From: Paroedura picta
Taxonomy: Eukaryota; Chordata; Lepidosauria; Squamata; Gekkonidae
Direction of reading: 5' to 3'
Assembly (NCBI RefSeq): GCF_049243985.1
Contig: NC_135378.1
Coordinates: 43,620,941-43,684,940 of the forward strand
DNA: 64,000 nt
Each line of letters starts with the position of its first letter. The first letter of the stretch is position 1. A program made the translations under genes and the position numbers. Positions 36,569 to 48,010 of the stretch are shown one piece after another. The notes under the pieces were generated by a model. The model ran no database searches. It was not told where the DNA came from and was given only the letters and a program-made list of their open reading frames with translations.

Positions 36569-36574
36569 AATAAA
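36569..36574 (+). terminator. Proximal poly(A) signal candidate, AADAT
   Basis: AATAAA 88 bp after the stop codon. It could serve a short 3' UTR isoform; no strong GT-rich element follows immediately. Confidence 0.45.
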
Positions 36575-36918
36575 TCATTGATTTCATCCCTTCCATAGTG
36601 GATCATTATTTTCAGTATTTGGCAGCTGCTTTTGTAAAAGCAGTATTAAAATGGCCTACAGTTCTTTAGAGTAATACAGCCTGGTGTTTCCATGAAAAAC
36701 AAATCAATTTTCCAAGCGTTATGCCAAAACTGCTGAATTTATATCTTATTTCCAGCCAGGGAAAATGAACTAAAAAGAGAATTATCTAAGGCAAAATGGC
36801 AAGTTGTCTTGGGACAGAGATGCAAGAAAATGCTTTTCTCCCTAGCCTAGACTGCTATCTTATATTTTTGTAGAGCAACTGTTGACTAGAGCCATATGTT
36901 TTTCAGTGCAAATGGAGA

Positions 36919-36924
36919 AATAAA
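36919..36924 (+). terminator. Distal poly(A) signal candidate, AADAT
   Basis: AATAAA about 440 bp after the stop, followed within ~60 bp by a 'gtggtcgctg' G/T-rich stretch. I consider it the better candidate for the main 3' end. Confidence 0.45.
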
Positions 36925-37489
36925 GCATTCCTAACACAATACTTTTGCATTGGCTCCATCTAGTGGGCCCTCTCTAAACTGTGGTCGCTGCCAGTTTAAG
37001 CTCTAAGTGGCCACAGCAGTAGATCCAGGTCATGAAATGATTTCCACTCCAGCTCAGACTCCTATTTCTCAAGTTGCTTTTCACCTGTGGAGGAAAGTGC
37101 AAGGATACCTGTAACTTCTTCAGCTCTCTTCCTCATGGAAAGAGCCAGAGTTCTGAAAGTCACTATCAACACCATACACAAAAAAGAAGAAAATCCAGGG
37201 AAGCAGAGGAAGTGCTGAACCAGTGTCTGGAGGCAGTGAAGGACTGGATAGAGATAAATACACAAAAATTTTCATCCATACAAAGTAAAAGTGTTGTGAG
37301 TCAGAAAGAAAGCTGACATGAGAACAGATGCATAACCCATATCTAAAGGTAACCTCTCAAATCAATCAGTTCAGGTCCTGAGATTAATCAGTGAGACCCT
37401 CCCACAGGAACTTTTGTTGTCTGAGCAGAGGTGTGTCAGAACCTTTTTGGTTGTGTTCCCAACTGTAGAACTTCAAACTGTAGGCACAT

Positions 37490-37527
37490 CTCAACTCCTA
37501 ACCACTACATCAAGCTGGCTCTCTCAT
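37490..37527 (-). mobile_element. Sauria SINE head remnant
   Basis: 'caactcctaaccactacatcaagctggctctc' in plus-strand orientation is the complement of the SINE head only. It sits head-to-head with the full copy beginning at 37535. Confidence 0.6.
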
Positions 37528-37534
37528 AAAACAC

Positions 37535-37842
37535 TGAGAGCCAGTTTGGTGTAGTGGTTAGGAGTGCGGACTAATAATCTGGCATGCCAGGTTTGATTCT
37601 GCACTCCCCCACATGCAACCAGCTGGGTGACCTTGGGCTCGCCATGGCACTGATAAAACTGTTCTGACCGAGCAGTGATATCAGCGCTCTCTCAGCCTCA
37701 CCCACCCCACAGGGTGTCTTTTGTGGGGAGAGGAAAGGGAAGGTGTCTGTAAGCCGCTTTGAGTGTCCTTGGGGTAGGGAAAAGCGGCATATAAGAACCA
37801 ACTCTTCTTCTTCTTCTTCTTCTTCTTCTTCTTCTTCTTCAT
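37535..37842 (+). mobile_element. Sauria-type SINE, well preserved
   Basis: Complete plus-strand copy from 'gagagccagtttggtgtagt' through 'accagctgggtgaccttggg' to 'aaaagcggcatataagaacc' and a perfect (CTT)n tail of about 13 units (37802-37841). The long pure tail suggests a recent insertion. Confidence 0.85.
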
Positions 37843-37971
37843 TCCTGTGCTGCTTTCTTTTGTTCTCTCCCTCATAAGGGATTTGAGCATTCTGATTAAT
37901 GCTGGAGAAGAAATAACCCTTGTCATGTCCTGGAGATGTAAGATACTTTGAAGTGCACTAAGGAGTCATAG

Positions 37972-38330
37972 GAACATTTTAAAAAGCCCTGCTGGATCAG
38001 ACCACCAGTCCATCTAGTCCAGCATTCCGTCTCACACAGTGGCCGACCAGTTACCCTGGATAGCCAACTACAAGAGCATAGAGGTTGAGATCTTCCCCTG
38101 ATCTTGCTTCCTGGTTTTGAGATTCAGAAGCTTAGTGCCTTTGAATATGAAAGCCCCCCCCCCAAGACACCATAGCTAGTAGTCATTGATAGACTTATCC
38201 ATGAATCCATCTAATCTCCTTTTAAAGCTGTTTATTCCCGTGGTCATCACTACATCCTCTGACAGTGAATTCCACATTTTAAGCACTCTCTTGGAGCTGG
38301 TGGGAAGGGTGATGACCTGCACTACAGAGC
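37972..38330 (-). mobile_element. CR1-like LINE fragment
   Basis: The plus strand shows 'agccctgctggatcagacca', 'tccatctagtccagcattcc', 'tcttcccctgatcttgc' and 'ctccttttaaagctgtttat', a familiar amniote dispersed repeat assigned to CR1/L3-type LINEs. The orientation (coding strand minus) and exact clade are inferred. Confidence 0.55.
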
Positions 38331-38869
38331 TGAAGCCTAACCCCCCACCCCCAATGTTCTGCCCATGCCCCGGAGACAGAATGCTCCTATTGTAGACTTG
38401 CAGTTTATCCCATCTTCCCTCTGTTCCTCTCTGAAGGCACTCATCAACACAGACTTGGGGCACCTACCTTGTCCTGCCAGGGAGCACAAAACTCAGTTTG
38501 GCTCAGATAGGTCAGCCAGGCTGGAGGGCAACAGGGGGGCACAGGTTCCACCAGCTGCAGAGTCCACCTGGGCACACCCTCACATCCAAGCTCCACTCAG
38601 TGGGGCTGCTCTTTTGGAAAGATTGGAAGTTAGGCAGGCACGGGAGTCCCACAGCACCTGAAAAGCCAACATAACTGATCCCAAGCAGACATTTGGTGAA
38701 GTATCAATCCATGGCTTTGCATGTGTGTGAAGTGCTTCAGTTTGCCTCCACCTTATGGTGAACTGATGAATTCACATGTCACCAAGTCACCATTGCCCTG
38801 GGCACAAAATATTCTACACACACTGTGTATAGGAATGTAACAGGCCAGTTTCTCCATCAGTCCTGGCCC

Positions 38870-39285
38870 CAACCTGGTGGAACGAGCTCCCAGAAGAGCT
38901 AAGGGCCCTGCAGGATCTACCAGCTTTCCGCAGGGCCTGTAAGACGGAGCTCTTCCGCCAGGCATATGGTTGAGGCCAGGGCAGCTCTCCCACTAATCCA
39001 TCAGAGGATCCCCTCCAATATTGAGATCTCTAACACTGAGATCATGGTTAGATGTATTGTATTGGTGCCACCCTCTTCTGAACATTATTCTCTCCACCAG
39101 GCTGAACTAAGATCAGAATTGTGACCACCACCGCTATATGTTATGTGATATGTTATATGTAACTTTTAATTGGGGTTTTTATGGGGATTTTATTGTGTTT
39201 TAACTATTTATGTTGTAAACCGCCCTGAGACCTATTGGGAGAAGGGCGGTCTAAAAATTAAATAATAATAATAATAAAAGGATAG
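38870..39285 (+). mobile_element. L2 LINE 3' end copy
   Basis: Encodes the L2 C-terminus (APTWWNELPEELR region read from 'aacctggtggaacgagctcc', then 'aagacggagctcttccgcca'). It ends with the hairpin 'aaccgccctgagacc' / 'gaagggcggt' and an (ATA)n tail. It is more AT-rich at its 3' end than the long L2 at 28145, so probably another subfamily. Confidence 0.8.
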
Positions 39286-39289
39286 ATCC

Positions 39290-40900
39290 AGTTCTTAAAA
39301 GGTTTACTTTTCCAAGCAAACAGAAGAACAAAAGAAATGGAACTTAAGAAACTACAGAGCAACTGAGGAAAGAAAAGTGAAAGTTTCTTGCTAGCTAAAC
39401 ACTGACCTCTTGCTTACACCCTTCTAAAGAACAAGAAAGGCTGTCTACCTGTACATTTATGATGACAGAGAAATCTCAGGTCAATGCTCTTCTGGCTGCC
39501 TGGCTCTATTCAAATTTATAGCAGCCTCTGGGAAGATGGGGGCATCTGTTCATACCCAATAGTAAAGTGGTCATTCAAAGTTCTCACCAACAGCATTTGG
39601 AGAAGAAACTGTCCCCCACAGTATCAAGTGGGATTTTGTACCCAGAAACTTTGCAGGCTGAATGCAAAGATTGTGCAGGAACATTCAAGAAGTGTGGTGG
39701 ATCAGTTAAAATCTACACACAAAAGCAGCCTTTTTCACCTATCCATTTTTCATTTGGAAAACCATATGTTTAATTTATTTTGATGGGTTTAGACATACTT
39801 CTGAAAAACTGAAAATGCCAGTAATTCTAAAGTCTAGTTGTACAAGTGGAGGCATCCGTGCCCAGGGACCAGCTGCACCAAGTGAACAAAGCTGCCTGTT
39901 GTTTGAACAAAGAAGTGCCAAAATGTATTTATGGCTTGGTTGGAACTCCAGCTATCACTCTCTTGGGCCGTTTCAGCAGTGATCTAAAATTTCACATTAG
40001 CACTCCATGGACTTGGTATGCTATTCCCCATTTTGTGTAGGGGAATTTTAATTAAAGTATTGTTTATTAAATATGGCATAATGCTAGTCACACTAAAAAG
40101 ATACAGAAGGTAAAAGATAAGAAGGATAGACTTATTTAATACAAAATTACATACATTATTAAAATTTTATATATAGCACATAAAGTCAAAACCATTTTCA
40201 AACCATATTAAAACCATTTTAAAATAAAGATAGATTTCTGTTCAGTAGGGACAAAGTAGATAGATCAACACAGGTAGCACTTTCCTTTATTTTATTTTCA
40301 CATTCAACTGACGTAGCCAAATGGCTGTTGCACAGAATTTAGATTTTGGTTTGCAAACGATGCCATTGCCTTGCCATAGGAGAAACCTAGTTTTTTTCCT
40401 GGTCAGTAATGCCATGGACATCCTCAAGCAGGGGGAGTATTAATTTAGAATTGTTTAATTTATACATAACCTTATTGCCTCAGAACTGTGTTTTTCAACT
40501 AGTGTTACGTGTAACTCCAGGGTTATGCCAGACTTGGAGTGGTTTCCACCTTATTTTGGCAGGTCAACCTGCACCTTCCCTCAATGGTCAATGATAGTCT
40601 AGAAGGGGGTGAGGAGATGAGGGGCCCCAGCCATACAAAACTTTGCTGGCCAAGGCTCCTCTATTATGGTTGACCTGTTGGTGGATTGGGGGGGGGGTGT
40701 TGGAAGGAGAAAGGAGGTGACATTTCACTTCCAGTGACACATCACTTCTGGGAGTGTAGCAGGGAGGTATGGCCAGCTAATATCACTTCACTGTTATCTT
40801 GAAGCCTGCAGAATTTTTCAGAGGTTACTCCACAGTCAAAAGGTTGAAAAAGGCTACCTTAGATCCATCACAAGAAGTTACAAGGATGCAAAACTGGTAC
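39290..40900. other. Intergenic, mostly unassigned
   Basis: No exon recognised. Around 40490-40850 there are scraps resembling the hAT-like repeat of 985-1254 ('cacagtcaaaaggttgaaaa' at its right end). Short open frames at 39484-39783 and 39846-40040 lack domains. Confidence 0.35.
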
Positions 40901-40902
40901 AT

Positions 40903-41118
40903 ATGTATGCATGAAGCTGCCTTATAAGGAATCAGACCATAAATCCATCATGCTTAGTATCGTCTAGTCAGACTGGCAGCAGCTCTCCAAGGTATTAGGT
41001 AGGGGTCTTTCACATCACCTCCTACCTGATTCTTTTAACTGGAAATGCCAAGGATTGGACCTTGGGACCCTCAGCAAGCCAAGTAGATGTTCTGCAATTG
41101 AGCACAGTTGCCTCCCCC
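40903..41118 (-). mobile_element. tRNA-derived SINE (second type)
   Basis: The plus strand reads 'gcatgaagctgccttataag', 'cagactggcagcagctctcc' and ends 'tctgcaattgagcacagttg', the complement of the SINE type at 15403. Near complete but diverged. Confidence 0.6.
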
Positions 41119-41119
41119 T

Positions 41120-42690
41120 CCCTTGCAGATAAGAGTGCATTAACAAAATAAAAAATGGACAAATTAATATATATATATATTAATGATTCATGCATAAGTC
41201 CTGTGTGGACATGACAAGCATACCCAAGCATACCCAACATGTTGAACAGGAGAGCAAAGGAGTTTTCATAATGTTTTAGGTTTTTTTTAAGAAAACATAC
41301 ATCACATCACCAGCAGGTGGCAAGCTTATATCATTAAATTTTTAAAAACCAAGGCTTGGTATGAAACTGGCCCATGTCCTTCCAGGACCATTATGTAAAT
41401 CTGGTGAATCCTTTAAAAAGAGAAAACTACAAAAGAATGGCCTGAAATATAGATCAATAACTGTAATTTCTCGGCATTAAAACTGATATATTTTAATTAA
41501 TCTTTTCAGAATTAAATACTGCTTTTTCAATAGCAATCCTAAGTTTCCGTGGATGGAATGATTAGTTATATAAGGCTTTTAGAGAGTCTTACAAGTGAGA
41601 AATCCCCAAGAACTTGTAGAGAGGAGAGAACATAATTTCCCCCTCATTCAGAATTTTTCTTTCTCTTCTCTGGTAGCCCTTACAGATTCTTTCCTCTTTA
41701 CTGCTAACTTTTCTCCTTCTACCCATCAGCCAACTTGCCTTTATCTACCCCTGTCTTCAGCTTTTCTTTCTCCATTCCCTTGGCAAGTTCTCCATGGTCA
41801 AAGTCTAGTCCAGTTGCAAGAGGCCCCCATTGCAGTGCTGGGTGCAGTGGCACAGTATCACCCACCACTGAGTCTAGCCAAGTTGTGTGGGTAGTGAGTT
41901 TCTGGTATAGCCACTGGGTAGCTCCATGGTAAATCCTGTTCCATCAGAGATCATGACAGTGGAGTATGTGGGCAGGACAGCTTCCCAGTCCATTCCTGAT
42001 CTTCCTCTTGGATTTATATAAACCAAGGCTTGGAAAACTCAGCAATATTGTTGTGGTTGCTTAGCATCCCTCCACCCATCAGCAACATAATTCATCGAGC
42101 ATTCTTCTTCTGTTATTTCAGGGGGTTTTATTCCCACTTTTTATTCCCTTTTAAGATTTCTGATTTTTCTATAATGCTGGAACTTCTTTCAAGTTTGTAG
42201 AGAAATTCCCCCGGTTTACTCTGGCTCCATTTCAGAGTATGCTTGATAATTACCCTCGATTACATAGTTTAGAAGTAAATATATGTATACTGCTGTACCG
42301 TAAATACATCACAAATGTTTTTTATTAAATACTGGGAAAGGATTTTTACATATCATGTTTATTTTATTTGCCAGCATATACATAGCCCATTTATACATGA
42401 ACGTAATATTTGATATGCTTTCATTGAAATATTAAATGAGAAAGCTTTCTCAGGGGAGGTTGGTCAGTACTGCTCTTCCACATGTGCAAATGATTCTGAT
42501 GTACTACAGATATAGAACATGTGAACTGACTTTCATAACTTATCACGGAAGATCTTGATTGTAGAATTACAGCTACAGCAAGTCTCTTCCCTGATAAAAC
42601 ATACCACCTACAACCTGGGAGTCTAGAGACAGTCCAGGCTGCCAGCTATTGCCATGATATGACTTACAAAATTGTAAGTATGAGATGGTA
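41120..42690. other. Intergenic, no gene recognised
   Basis: Pyrimidine-rich 41640-41800 gives two chance open frames. There is a short (TA)n at about 41166-41181. Nothing assignable. Confidence 0.35.
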
Positions 42691-42699
42691 TTATAGAAA

Positions 42700-42935
42700 T
42701 ATTATACTGCACTTTTCACTGCCCCAAAGAGATTCAAAGCAGCTTACAGTCCCCTTCAACTTCACACAACAGACACCCCGTGAGGTAGGTGGGGCTGAAA
42801 GAGCTCTGATAGGACTGCTCTGTGAGAACAGCTCTAAGAGGAATGTGACTAGCCCAAAGTCAACCAGCTGGCTGCATGAGGAGAAGCGAGGGATTAAACC
42901 CAACTCGCCAGATAAGAAGCTTCCTGTCAGTCCAG
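42700..42935 (-). mobile_element. Sauria-type SINE, diverged
   Basis: The plus strand holds 'gattcaaagcagcttacagt', 'acaacagacaccccgtgagg' and 'ccagctggctgcatgaggag'. Head and tail are worn. Old copy. Confidence 0.7.
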
Positions 42936-43127
42936 TTCTAATAACAGAATGCTTATAAATCATCATGCTGAGAACCAGGTTCTTTGTCAGAGTAACTGAT
43001 GGTATATAAACTATGAAAGGCTGAAACCATCAAGTATAGCATTGGTACTCTCCAGTTTTCATTTATTTTCTGTAGTCTGCCTTGGCTCATCTCTCTCTCT
43101 CTCAAAAAAAAAAGAAAGCATATTGCT

Positions 43128-46100
43128 TTTGTTGTTGTTATGTGCGAAGTCGTGTCCGACCCATCGCGACCCCATGGACAACGATCCTCCAGGCCTTCCT
43201 GTCCTCTACCATTCCCCGGAGTCCATTTAAGTCTGCACCGACTGCTTCAGTGACTCCATCCATCCACCTCATTCTCTGTCGTCCCCTTCTTCTTTTGCCC
43301 TCGATCTCTCCCAGCATTAGGCTCTTCTCCAGGGAGTCCTTCCTTCTCATGAGGTGGCCAAAATATTTGAGTTTCATCTTCAGGATCTGGCCTTCTAAAG
43401 AGCAGTCAGGGCTGATCTCCTCGAGGACTGACCGGTTTGTTCGCCTTGCAGTCCAAGGGACTCGCAAGAGTCTTCTCCAGCACCAGAGTTCAAAAGCCTC
43501 AATTCTTTGACGCTCGGCCTTCCTTATGGTCCAACTTTCGCAGCCATACATTGCAACTGGGAAGACCATAGCCTTGACTAAACGCACTTTTGTTGGCAGG
43601 GTGATGTCTCTGCTTTTTAGGATGCTGTCTAGATTTGCCATAGCTTTCCTCCCCAGGAGCAAGCGTCTTTTAATTTCTTTGCTGCAGTCCCCATCTGCAG
43701 TGATCTTGGAGCCCAGGAAAATAAAATCTGTCACTATCTCCATTTCTTCCCCTTCTATTTGCCAGGAATTGAGCGGGCCGGATGCCATGATCTTTGTTTT
43801 CTTGATGTTGAGTTTCAAGCCAACTTTTGCACTCTCCTCCTTCACCCGCATCAACAGGCTCTTCAGTTCCTCTTCACTTTCTGCCATTAGAGTGGTATCA
43901 TCTGCATATCTGAGGTTGTTGATATTTCTCCCTGCAATCTTGATCCCAATTTGTGACTCCTCTAATCCCGCATTTCTCATGATGTGCTCTGCATACAAGT
44001 TAAATAGGCAAGGCGACAGTATACAGCCTTGCCGAACTCCTTTCTCAATTTTGAACCAGTCAGTGATTCCATGTTCAGTTCTCACTGTTGCTTCTTGACC
44101 TGCATATAAATTTCTCAAGAGACAAATAAGATGCTCTGGTATTCCCATCTCTTTAAGAACTTGCCACAATTTGTTGTGCTCCACACAATCAAAGGCTTTA
44201 GCATAGTCAATGAAGCAGAAGTAGACGTTCTTCTGGTACTCCCTAGCTTTCTCCATGATCCAGCGTATGTTGGCAATTTGATCTCTAGTTCCTCTGCCTC
44301 TTCGAAATCCTGCCTGTACTTCTGGAAGTTCTCGGTCCACATATTGCTGGAGCCTAGCTTGTAGGATTTTGAGCATAACTTTGCTAGCATGAGAAATTAG
44401 TGCGATGGTGCGGTAGTTTGAACATTCTTTGGCATTGCCCTTCTTTGGGATTGGAATGTAAACTGACCTTTTCCAATCCTGTGGCCATTGTTGAGTTTTC
44501 CAAATTTGCTGGCATATTGAGTGTAGCACTTTTACTGCATCGTCCTTTAAGATTTTGAATAGTTCAACTGGAATGCTGTCACTACCACTAGCTTTATTGT
44601 TGCTCAGACTTCCTAAGGCCCATTTGACTTCACATTCCAGGATGTCTGGCTCCAGGTCAGTAACTACCCCATTGTGGTCATCAGGGATGTTAAGCTCGCT
44701 CTTGTATAGTTCTTCTGTATAATTTTGCCACCTTTGTTTGATCTCTTCTGCTTCTGTGAGGTCCCTACCATTTTGGTCCCTTATCATACCCATCTTTGCA
44801 TGAAACGTTCTCTTCATATCTCCAATTTTCTTGAAAAGATCTCTGGTCCTCCCCATTCTATTGTTTTCTTCTATTTGTTTGCACTGTTCATTTAAGAAGG
44901 CATTCTTATCTCTTCTAGCTTTTCTCTGGAATTCTGCATTCAATTGGGTGTATCTTTCTCTTTCTCCCTTGCCTTTCACTTCCCTTCTCTCCTTAGCTAT
45001 TTGTAAAGCTTCCTCAGACAGCCATTTTGATTTCTTGCATTTCTTTTTCTTTGGGATGGTTTTAGTTGCTACCTCTTGTACAATGTTGCGAACCTCCGTC
45101 CATAGTTCTTCAGGCACTCTGTCTATCAGATCTAATTCCTTAAATCTATTTGTCACCTCCACTGTGTATTCGTCGGGGATATGATTTAGTTCATACCTGA
45201 GTGGCCTAGTGCTTTTCCCTACTTTCTTCAATTTAAGCCTAAATTTTGCAACAAGAAGCTCATGATCTGAACCACAATCAGCTCCTGGTCTTGTTTTTAT
45301 TGACTGGATAGAACTTTTCCATCTTTGGCTGCAGAGCACATAGTCAATCTGATTTCTGTGTTGACCGTCTGGTGATGTCCATGTGTAGAGTCGTCTCTTG
45401 GGTTGCTGGAAAAGAGTGTTTGCTATGACCATTGTATTCTCTTGACAAAATTCTACCAGCCTGTGCCCTGCTTCATTTTGTACTCCAAGGCCAAACTTGC
45501 CTGTTATCCCGGCTATCTTTTGGCTTCCTACTTTAGCATTCCAATCCCCCATGATGATAAGCACATCATTTTTGGGCGTTGCTTCTAGAAGGTGTTGTAG
45601 GGCTTCATAGAACTGATCAACTTCATCCTCTTCAGCAGCAGTGGTTGGGGCGTAGACCTGGATCACTGTGATGTTGAATGGTTTACCTTGGATTCGAACT
45701 GAGATCATTCTGTCATTTTGGGGATTGTATCCCAAGACTGCTTTTCCTACTCTCTTATTGATTATGAAGGCTACTCCATTTCTTCTGCGAGATTCTTGTC
45801 CACAGTAGTATACCTGATGGTCATCTGAATTAAATTCACCCATTCCTGTCCATTTTAGTTCACTGATTCCTAAAATGTCGATGTTCAGTCTTCTCATTTC
45901 TTGTTTAACCACGTCCAGCTTGCCTTGATTCATGGATCTGACGTTCCAGGTTCCTATGGAATAAAAATCTTTACAGCATCGGACTGTCTTTTCGCCACCA
46001 GTTACTTCCACAACTGAGCGTCCTTTCGGCTTTGGCCCAGCCGCTTCATTCATTCTGGCGCTACTCGTACTAGCCGTCTGCTCATCCCCAGTAGCATATT

Positions 46101-46347
46101 GGACACCTTCCGACCTGAGGGGCTCATCTTCCAGCGTCATATCGTTATGCCTTTTGGAACTGTCCATAGAGTTTTCATGGCAAAGATACTGGAGTGGTTT
46201 GCCATTTCCTTCTCCAGTGGATCACCTTTTGTCAGAGCTCTCAGCTATGACCTGTCCGTCTTGGGTGGCCCTGCACGGCATAGCTCATAGCTTCACTGAA
46301 CTACGCAAGCCCCCTTGCCACAACAAGGCAGCGATCCTTGAAGGGGG
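43128..46347 (-). mobile_element. Full-length BovB (RTE-clade) LINE
   Basis: A 3220-bp minus-strand element with 5' UTR (46168-46347, with the familiar 'actggagaaggaaatggcaa' block), one long ORF and a 3' end of 'gggtcggacacgacttcgca' type with a TAACAACAACAAAA tail. A perfect 11-bp target duplication flanks it. Length, order and 3' end are typical of BovB. It lies between AADAT and the CpG island, antisense to AADAT. Confidence 0.97.
43138..46167 (-). CDS. BovB polyprotein: AP endonuclease and reverse transcriptase
   Basis: A single uninterrupted frame of 1009 residues. The endonuclease spans about 68-310: GTWNVRSM (72-79), SELKW (102-106), VYAPT (171-175), MGDWNAKVG (206-214), IDYVL (274-278) and GSDHELL (299-305), covering the catalytic Asn, Glu, Asp and His motifs. 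The reverse transcriptase follows, with FIDYAKAFD (652-660), RQGCILSP (712-719) and YADD (754-757) carrying the three aspartates. The C-terminal region holds the WCWRRLLRVPWTARRTNRSV block typical of RTE proteins. I see no stop, frame shift or missing catalytic residue, so the copy looks coding-competent. Whether it is expressed cannot be told from sequence. Confidence 0.95.
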   Translation of the reverse strand: MDSSKRHNDMTLEDEPLRSEGVQYATGDEQTASTSSARMNEAAGPKPKGRSVVEVTGGEKTVRCCKDFYSIGTWNVRSMNQGKLDVVKQEMRRLNIDILGISELKWTGMGEFNSDDHQVYYCGQESRRRNGVAFIINKRVGKAVLGYNPQNDRMISVRIQGKPFNITVIQVYAPTTAAEEDEVDQFYEALQHLLEATPKNDVLIIMGDWNAKVGSQKIAGITGKFGLGVQNEAGHRLVEFCQENTMVIANTLFQQPKRRLYTWTSPDGQHRNQIDYVLCSQRWKSSIQSIKTRPGADCGSDHELLVAKFRLKLKKVGKSTRPLRYELNHIPDEYTVEVTNRFKELDLIDRVPEELWTEVRNIVQEVATKTIPKKKKCKKSKWLSEEALQIAKERREVKGKGERERYTQLNAEFQRKARRDKNAFLNEQCKQIEENNRMGRTRDLFKKIGDMKRTFHAKMGMIRDQNGRDLTEAEEIKQRWQNYTEELYKSELNIPDDHNGVVTDLEPDILECEVKWALGSLSNNKASGSDSIPVELFKILKDDAVKVLHSICQQIWKTQQWPQDWKRSVYIPIPKKGNAKECSNYRTIALISHASKVMLKILQARLQQYVDRELPEVQAGFRRGRGTRDQIANIRWIMEKAREYQKNVYFCFIDYAKAFDCVEHNKLWQVLKEMGIPEHLICLLRNLYAGQEATVRTEHGITDWFKIEKGVRQGCILSPCLFNLYAEHIMRNAGLEESQIGIKIAGRNINNLRYADDTTLMAESEEELKSLLMRVKEESAKVGLKLNIKKTKIMASGPLNSWQIEGEEMEIVTDFIFLGSKITADGDCSKEIKRRLLLGRKAMANLDSILKSRDITLPTKVRLVKAMVFPVAMYGCESWTIRKAERQRIEAFELWCWRRLLRVPWTARRTNRSVLEEISPDCSLEGQILKMKLKYFGHLMRRKDSLEKSLMLGEIEGKRRRGRQRMRWMDGVTEAVGADLNGLRGMVEDRKAWRIVVHGVAMGRTRLRT

Positions 46348-46387
46348 AGCATATTGCTAACAGTGGCAATAAAATGACCTGCTGTAC

Positions 46388-46474
46388 ATTGGCAATTCCC
46401 AGCCTTTTTTGGTATGGCACCCCACAAGTTCAAATGTACTTGGCATAGTGAACCACTTAAAAAAACAAAGCATG

Positions 46475-46522
<48 letters not shown>

Positions 46523-46605
46523 TTACGTTTCTATAGCCTGGGACCCATTTTCACAGGCCCTGTGACCCACTTATGTATCAGTGCCCAGGGGCTAAGAAAC
46601 ACTGT
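46388..46605. mobile_element. Possible decayed hAT element holding a (CAT)n run
   Basis: The right end 'ggggctaagaaacactg' and internal 'tggtatggcaccccacaag' and 'ctgtgacccacttatg' resemble SPIN/hAT-like 'GTTTCTTAACCC...GTGACCCAC' sequences. The left end is poorly kept and no duplication is visible. Confidence 0.3.
46469..46521. repeat. (CAT)n trinucleotide repeat
   Basis: About 17 perfect CAT units. In one frame they read as poly-His, which is not a gene. Confidence 0.97.
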
Positions 46606-46995
46606 TGTGTGTCAATGTAGCCATCCTTTCTACTGCTTTCCTCAGTGAGTGATAGGAAATGACCTGCATTTGGGAGTTTGTTGTCAACAGGAAATTGTGT
46701 GTCCTGTGCATGAAAGGCATTACTGTCTTCTATTGAGTAAGGAAGTTCAAGCAGTAGATATATGGAAGGGGGTATGAGGCAAGAGGCATGCTTGGCCCTA
46801 GAAATTTGAGTGCTCTGCACACATCTTTCTTTCTTTCTTTTTGGAGGAGGCTAAATAGGGGAGATTACCTATTCCCTTACATTCTTTAGAACAGAATGCT
46901 TTGTCTTTGCTGCCCAGTGGCTGATTTGATCTTTTTGGTGTCTGGAATGTTTTACCTAGCATTGTTTTTTGCTCCCCTTGTGTTTTTTGTTTATC

Positions 46996-47045
46996 AGTGC
47001 TGTGGCGAGTCCAAGGTCACCCAGCTGCATGTGGGGGAGTGATGC
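46996..47045 (-). mobile_element. Sauria SINE internal scrap
   Basis: 'tttatcagtgctgtggcgag' followed by 'tccaaggtcacccagctgca' matches the middle of the SINE only. It lies 70 bp left of DNA element copy C. Confidence 0.6.
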
Positions 47046-47115
47046 AGTCCAATGCTATACATCTTAAGATACATGATCTCTGTTCACTGGAAACTCCATT
47101 TATGCAAAATACTTA

Positions 47116-48008
47116 GGGCCTTTCCGCACAAGGACCAATGTTGCCAATTGGTTTCACAAAGCGGAAACACTACTTTAAATAGTGGAATCTCGGAGTTCTG
47201 CATACCTGCCTTTGTAGTGGAATCCAGTAGTGTTTCATTCGTTCCCCACAGGTTTCCGGTCTCGCAAAAATCACTAGAAAGGAATCTATATTTTCTGTGC
47301 TTGTTCCTGCCCCTGGCTGTCAATCAAACAAACAGCCAATGGGCGGTTGTTATCATGCTCCAGAAAAAACCCTTTCCCTTTAAGCACAGGTTTAAAAAAA
47401 CACACACACACGTTGCAACTAATATGCCTTGATTCTTCCTAACGTAGAGACCCATCTAGCAGGCATGTGAGCTGGCGGGTCATCATTACCACGCTCCCCC
47501 GAGTGAAAAAAAAATCCTTTCCCCGCACGGGTGCGATTTTCGGCTGAAAATAAAGGGAACTTGCAAACAAGGGGCTGTGTTGTACTTGGGGACTTAGGGG
47601 AGCTTTAGAGCACTTCTGTGGAGGGACTGTAGCCGGAGAAGCCTCGCTGGGTGAATGAAGCCTTGCTGGTTCGTTGCTTTCTCCGCTTGCTCCGAGGAAA
47701 AAAAAATGGTGATCGCTTCGCCGGAAGTTCGGAGAAGAGAGCCAGGGAGAGGGACTTTGTTGCAGCTGCTACACTGAGAATGCACAGGTCATTTTCACAA
47801 GTGTTGCAGGTTGTTGGCAGAAGTGTAGCGATTTTCTGAGGGTGAATCCACTTTTCTGGATTCACCCGAAATCGCTACAACGAAGCGATTTTAGCGCTAG
47901 TGTTGCAGGACTGTTGCAGATTGTGTGCGACGTCAAGCGGAATGGCAAATTAGTAGCGTTTACCATTTGCAAGCCTTCTGCTACTTTGAACTTGTGCGGA
48001 ATGGCCCC
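47116..48008 (+). mobile_element. ~890-bp TA-flanked DNA transposon, copy C
   Basis: An 893-bp copy with the cleanest ends: GGGCCTTTCCGCACAAG left, CTTGTGCGGAATGGCCCC right, TA on both sides (47114-47115, 48009-48010). Same order of internal blocks as copies A and B, including 'atcgcttcgccggaagttc' and a GTAGCGATTT palindrome near 47825-47878. Non-coding. Confidence 0.78.
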
Positions 48009-48010
48009 TA

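Larger units (their letters stand above)
43117..46358. repeat. 11-bp target-site duplication flanking the BovB
   Basis: AGCATATTGCT occurs at 43117-43127 and 46348-46358, immediately outside the element, with no mismatch. Confidence 0.95.

Noticed and set aside
46409-46648. Frame with a poly-His tract
   Set aside because: Product of a (CAT)n microsatellite with no other support.
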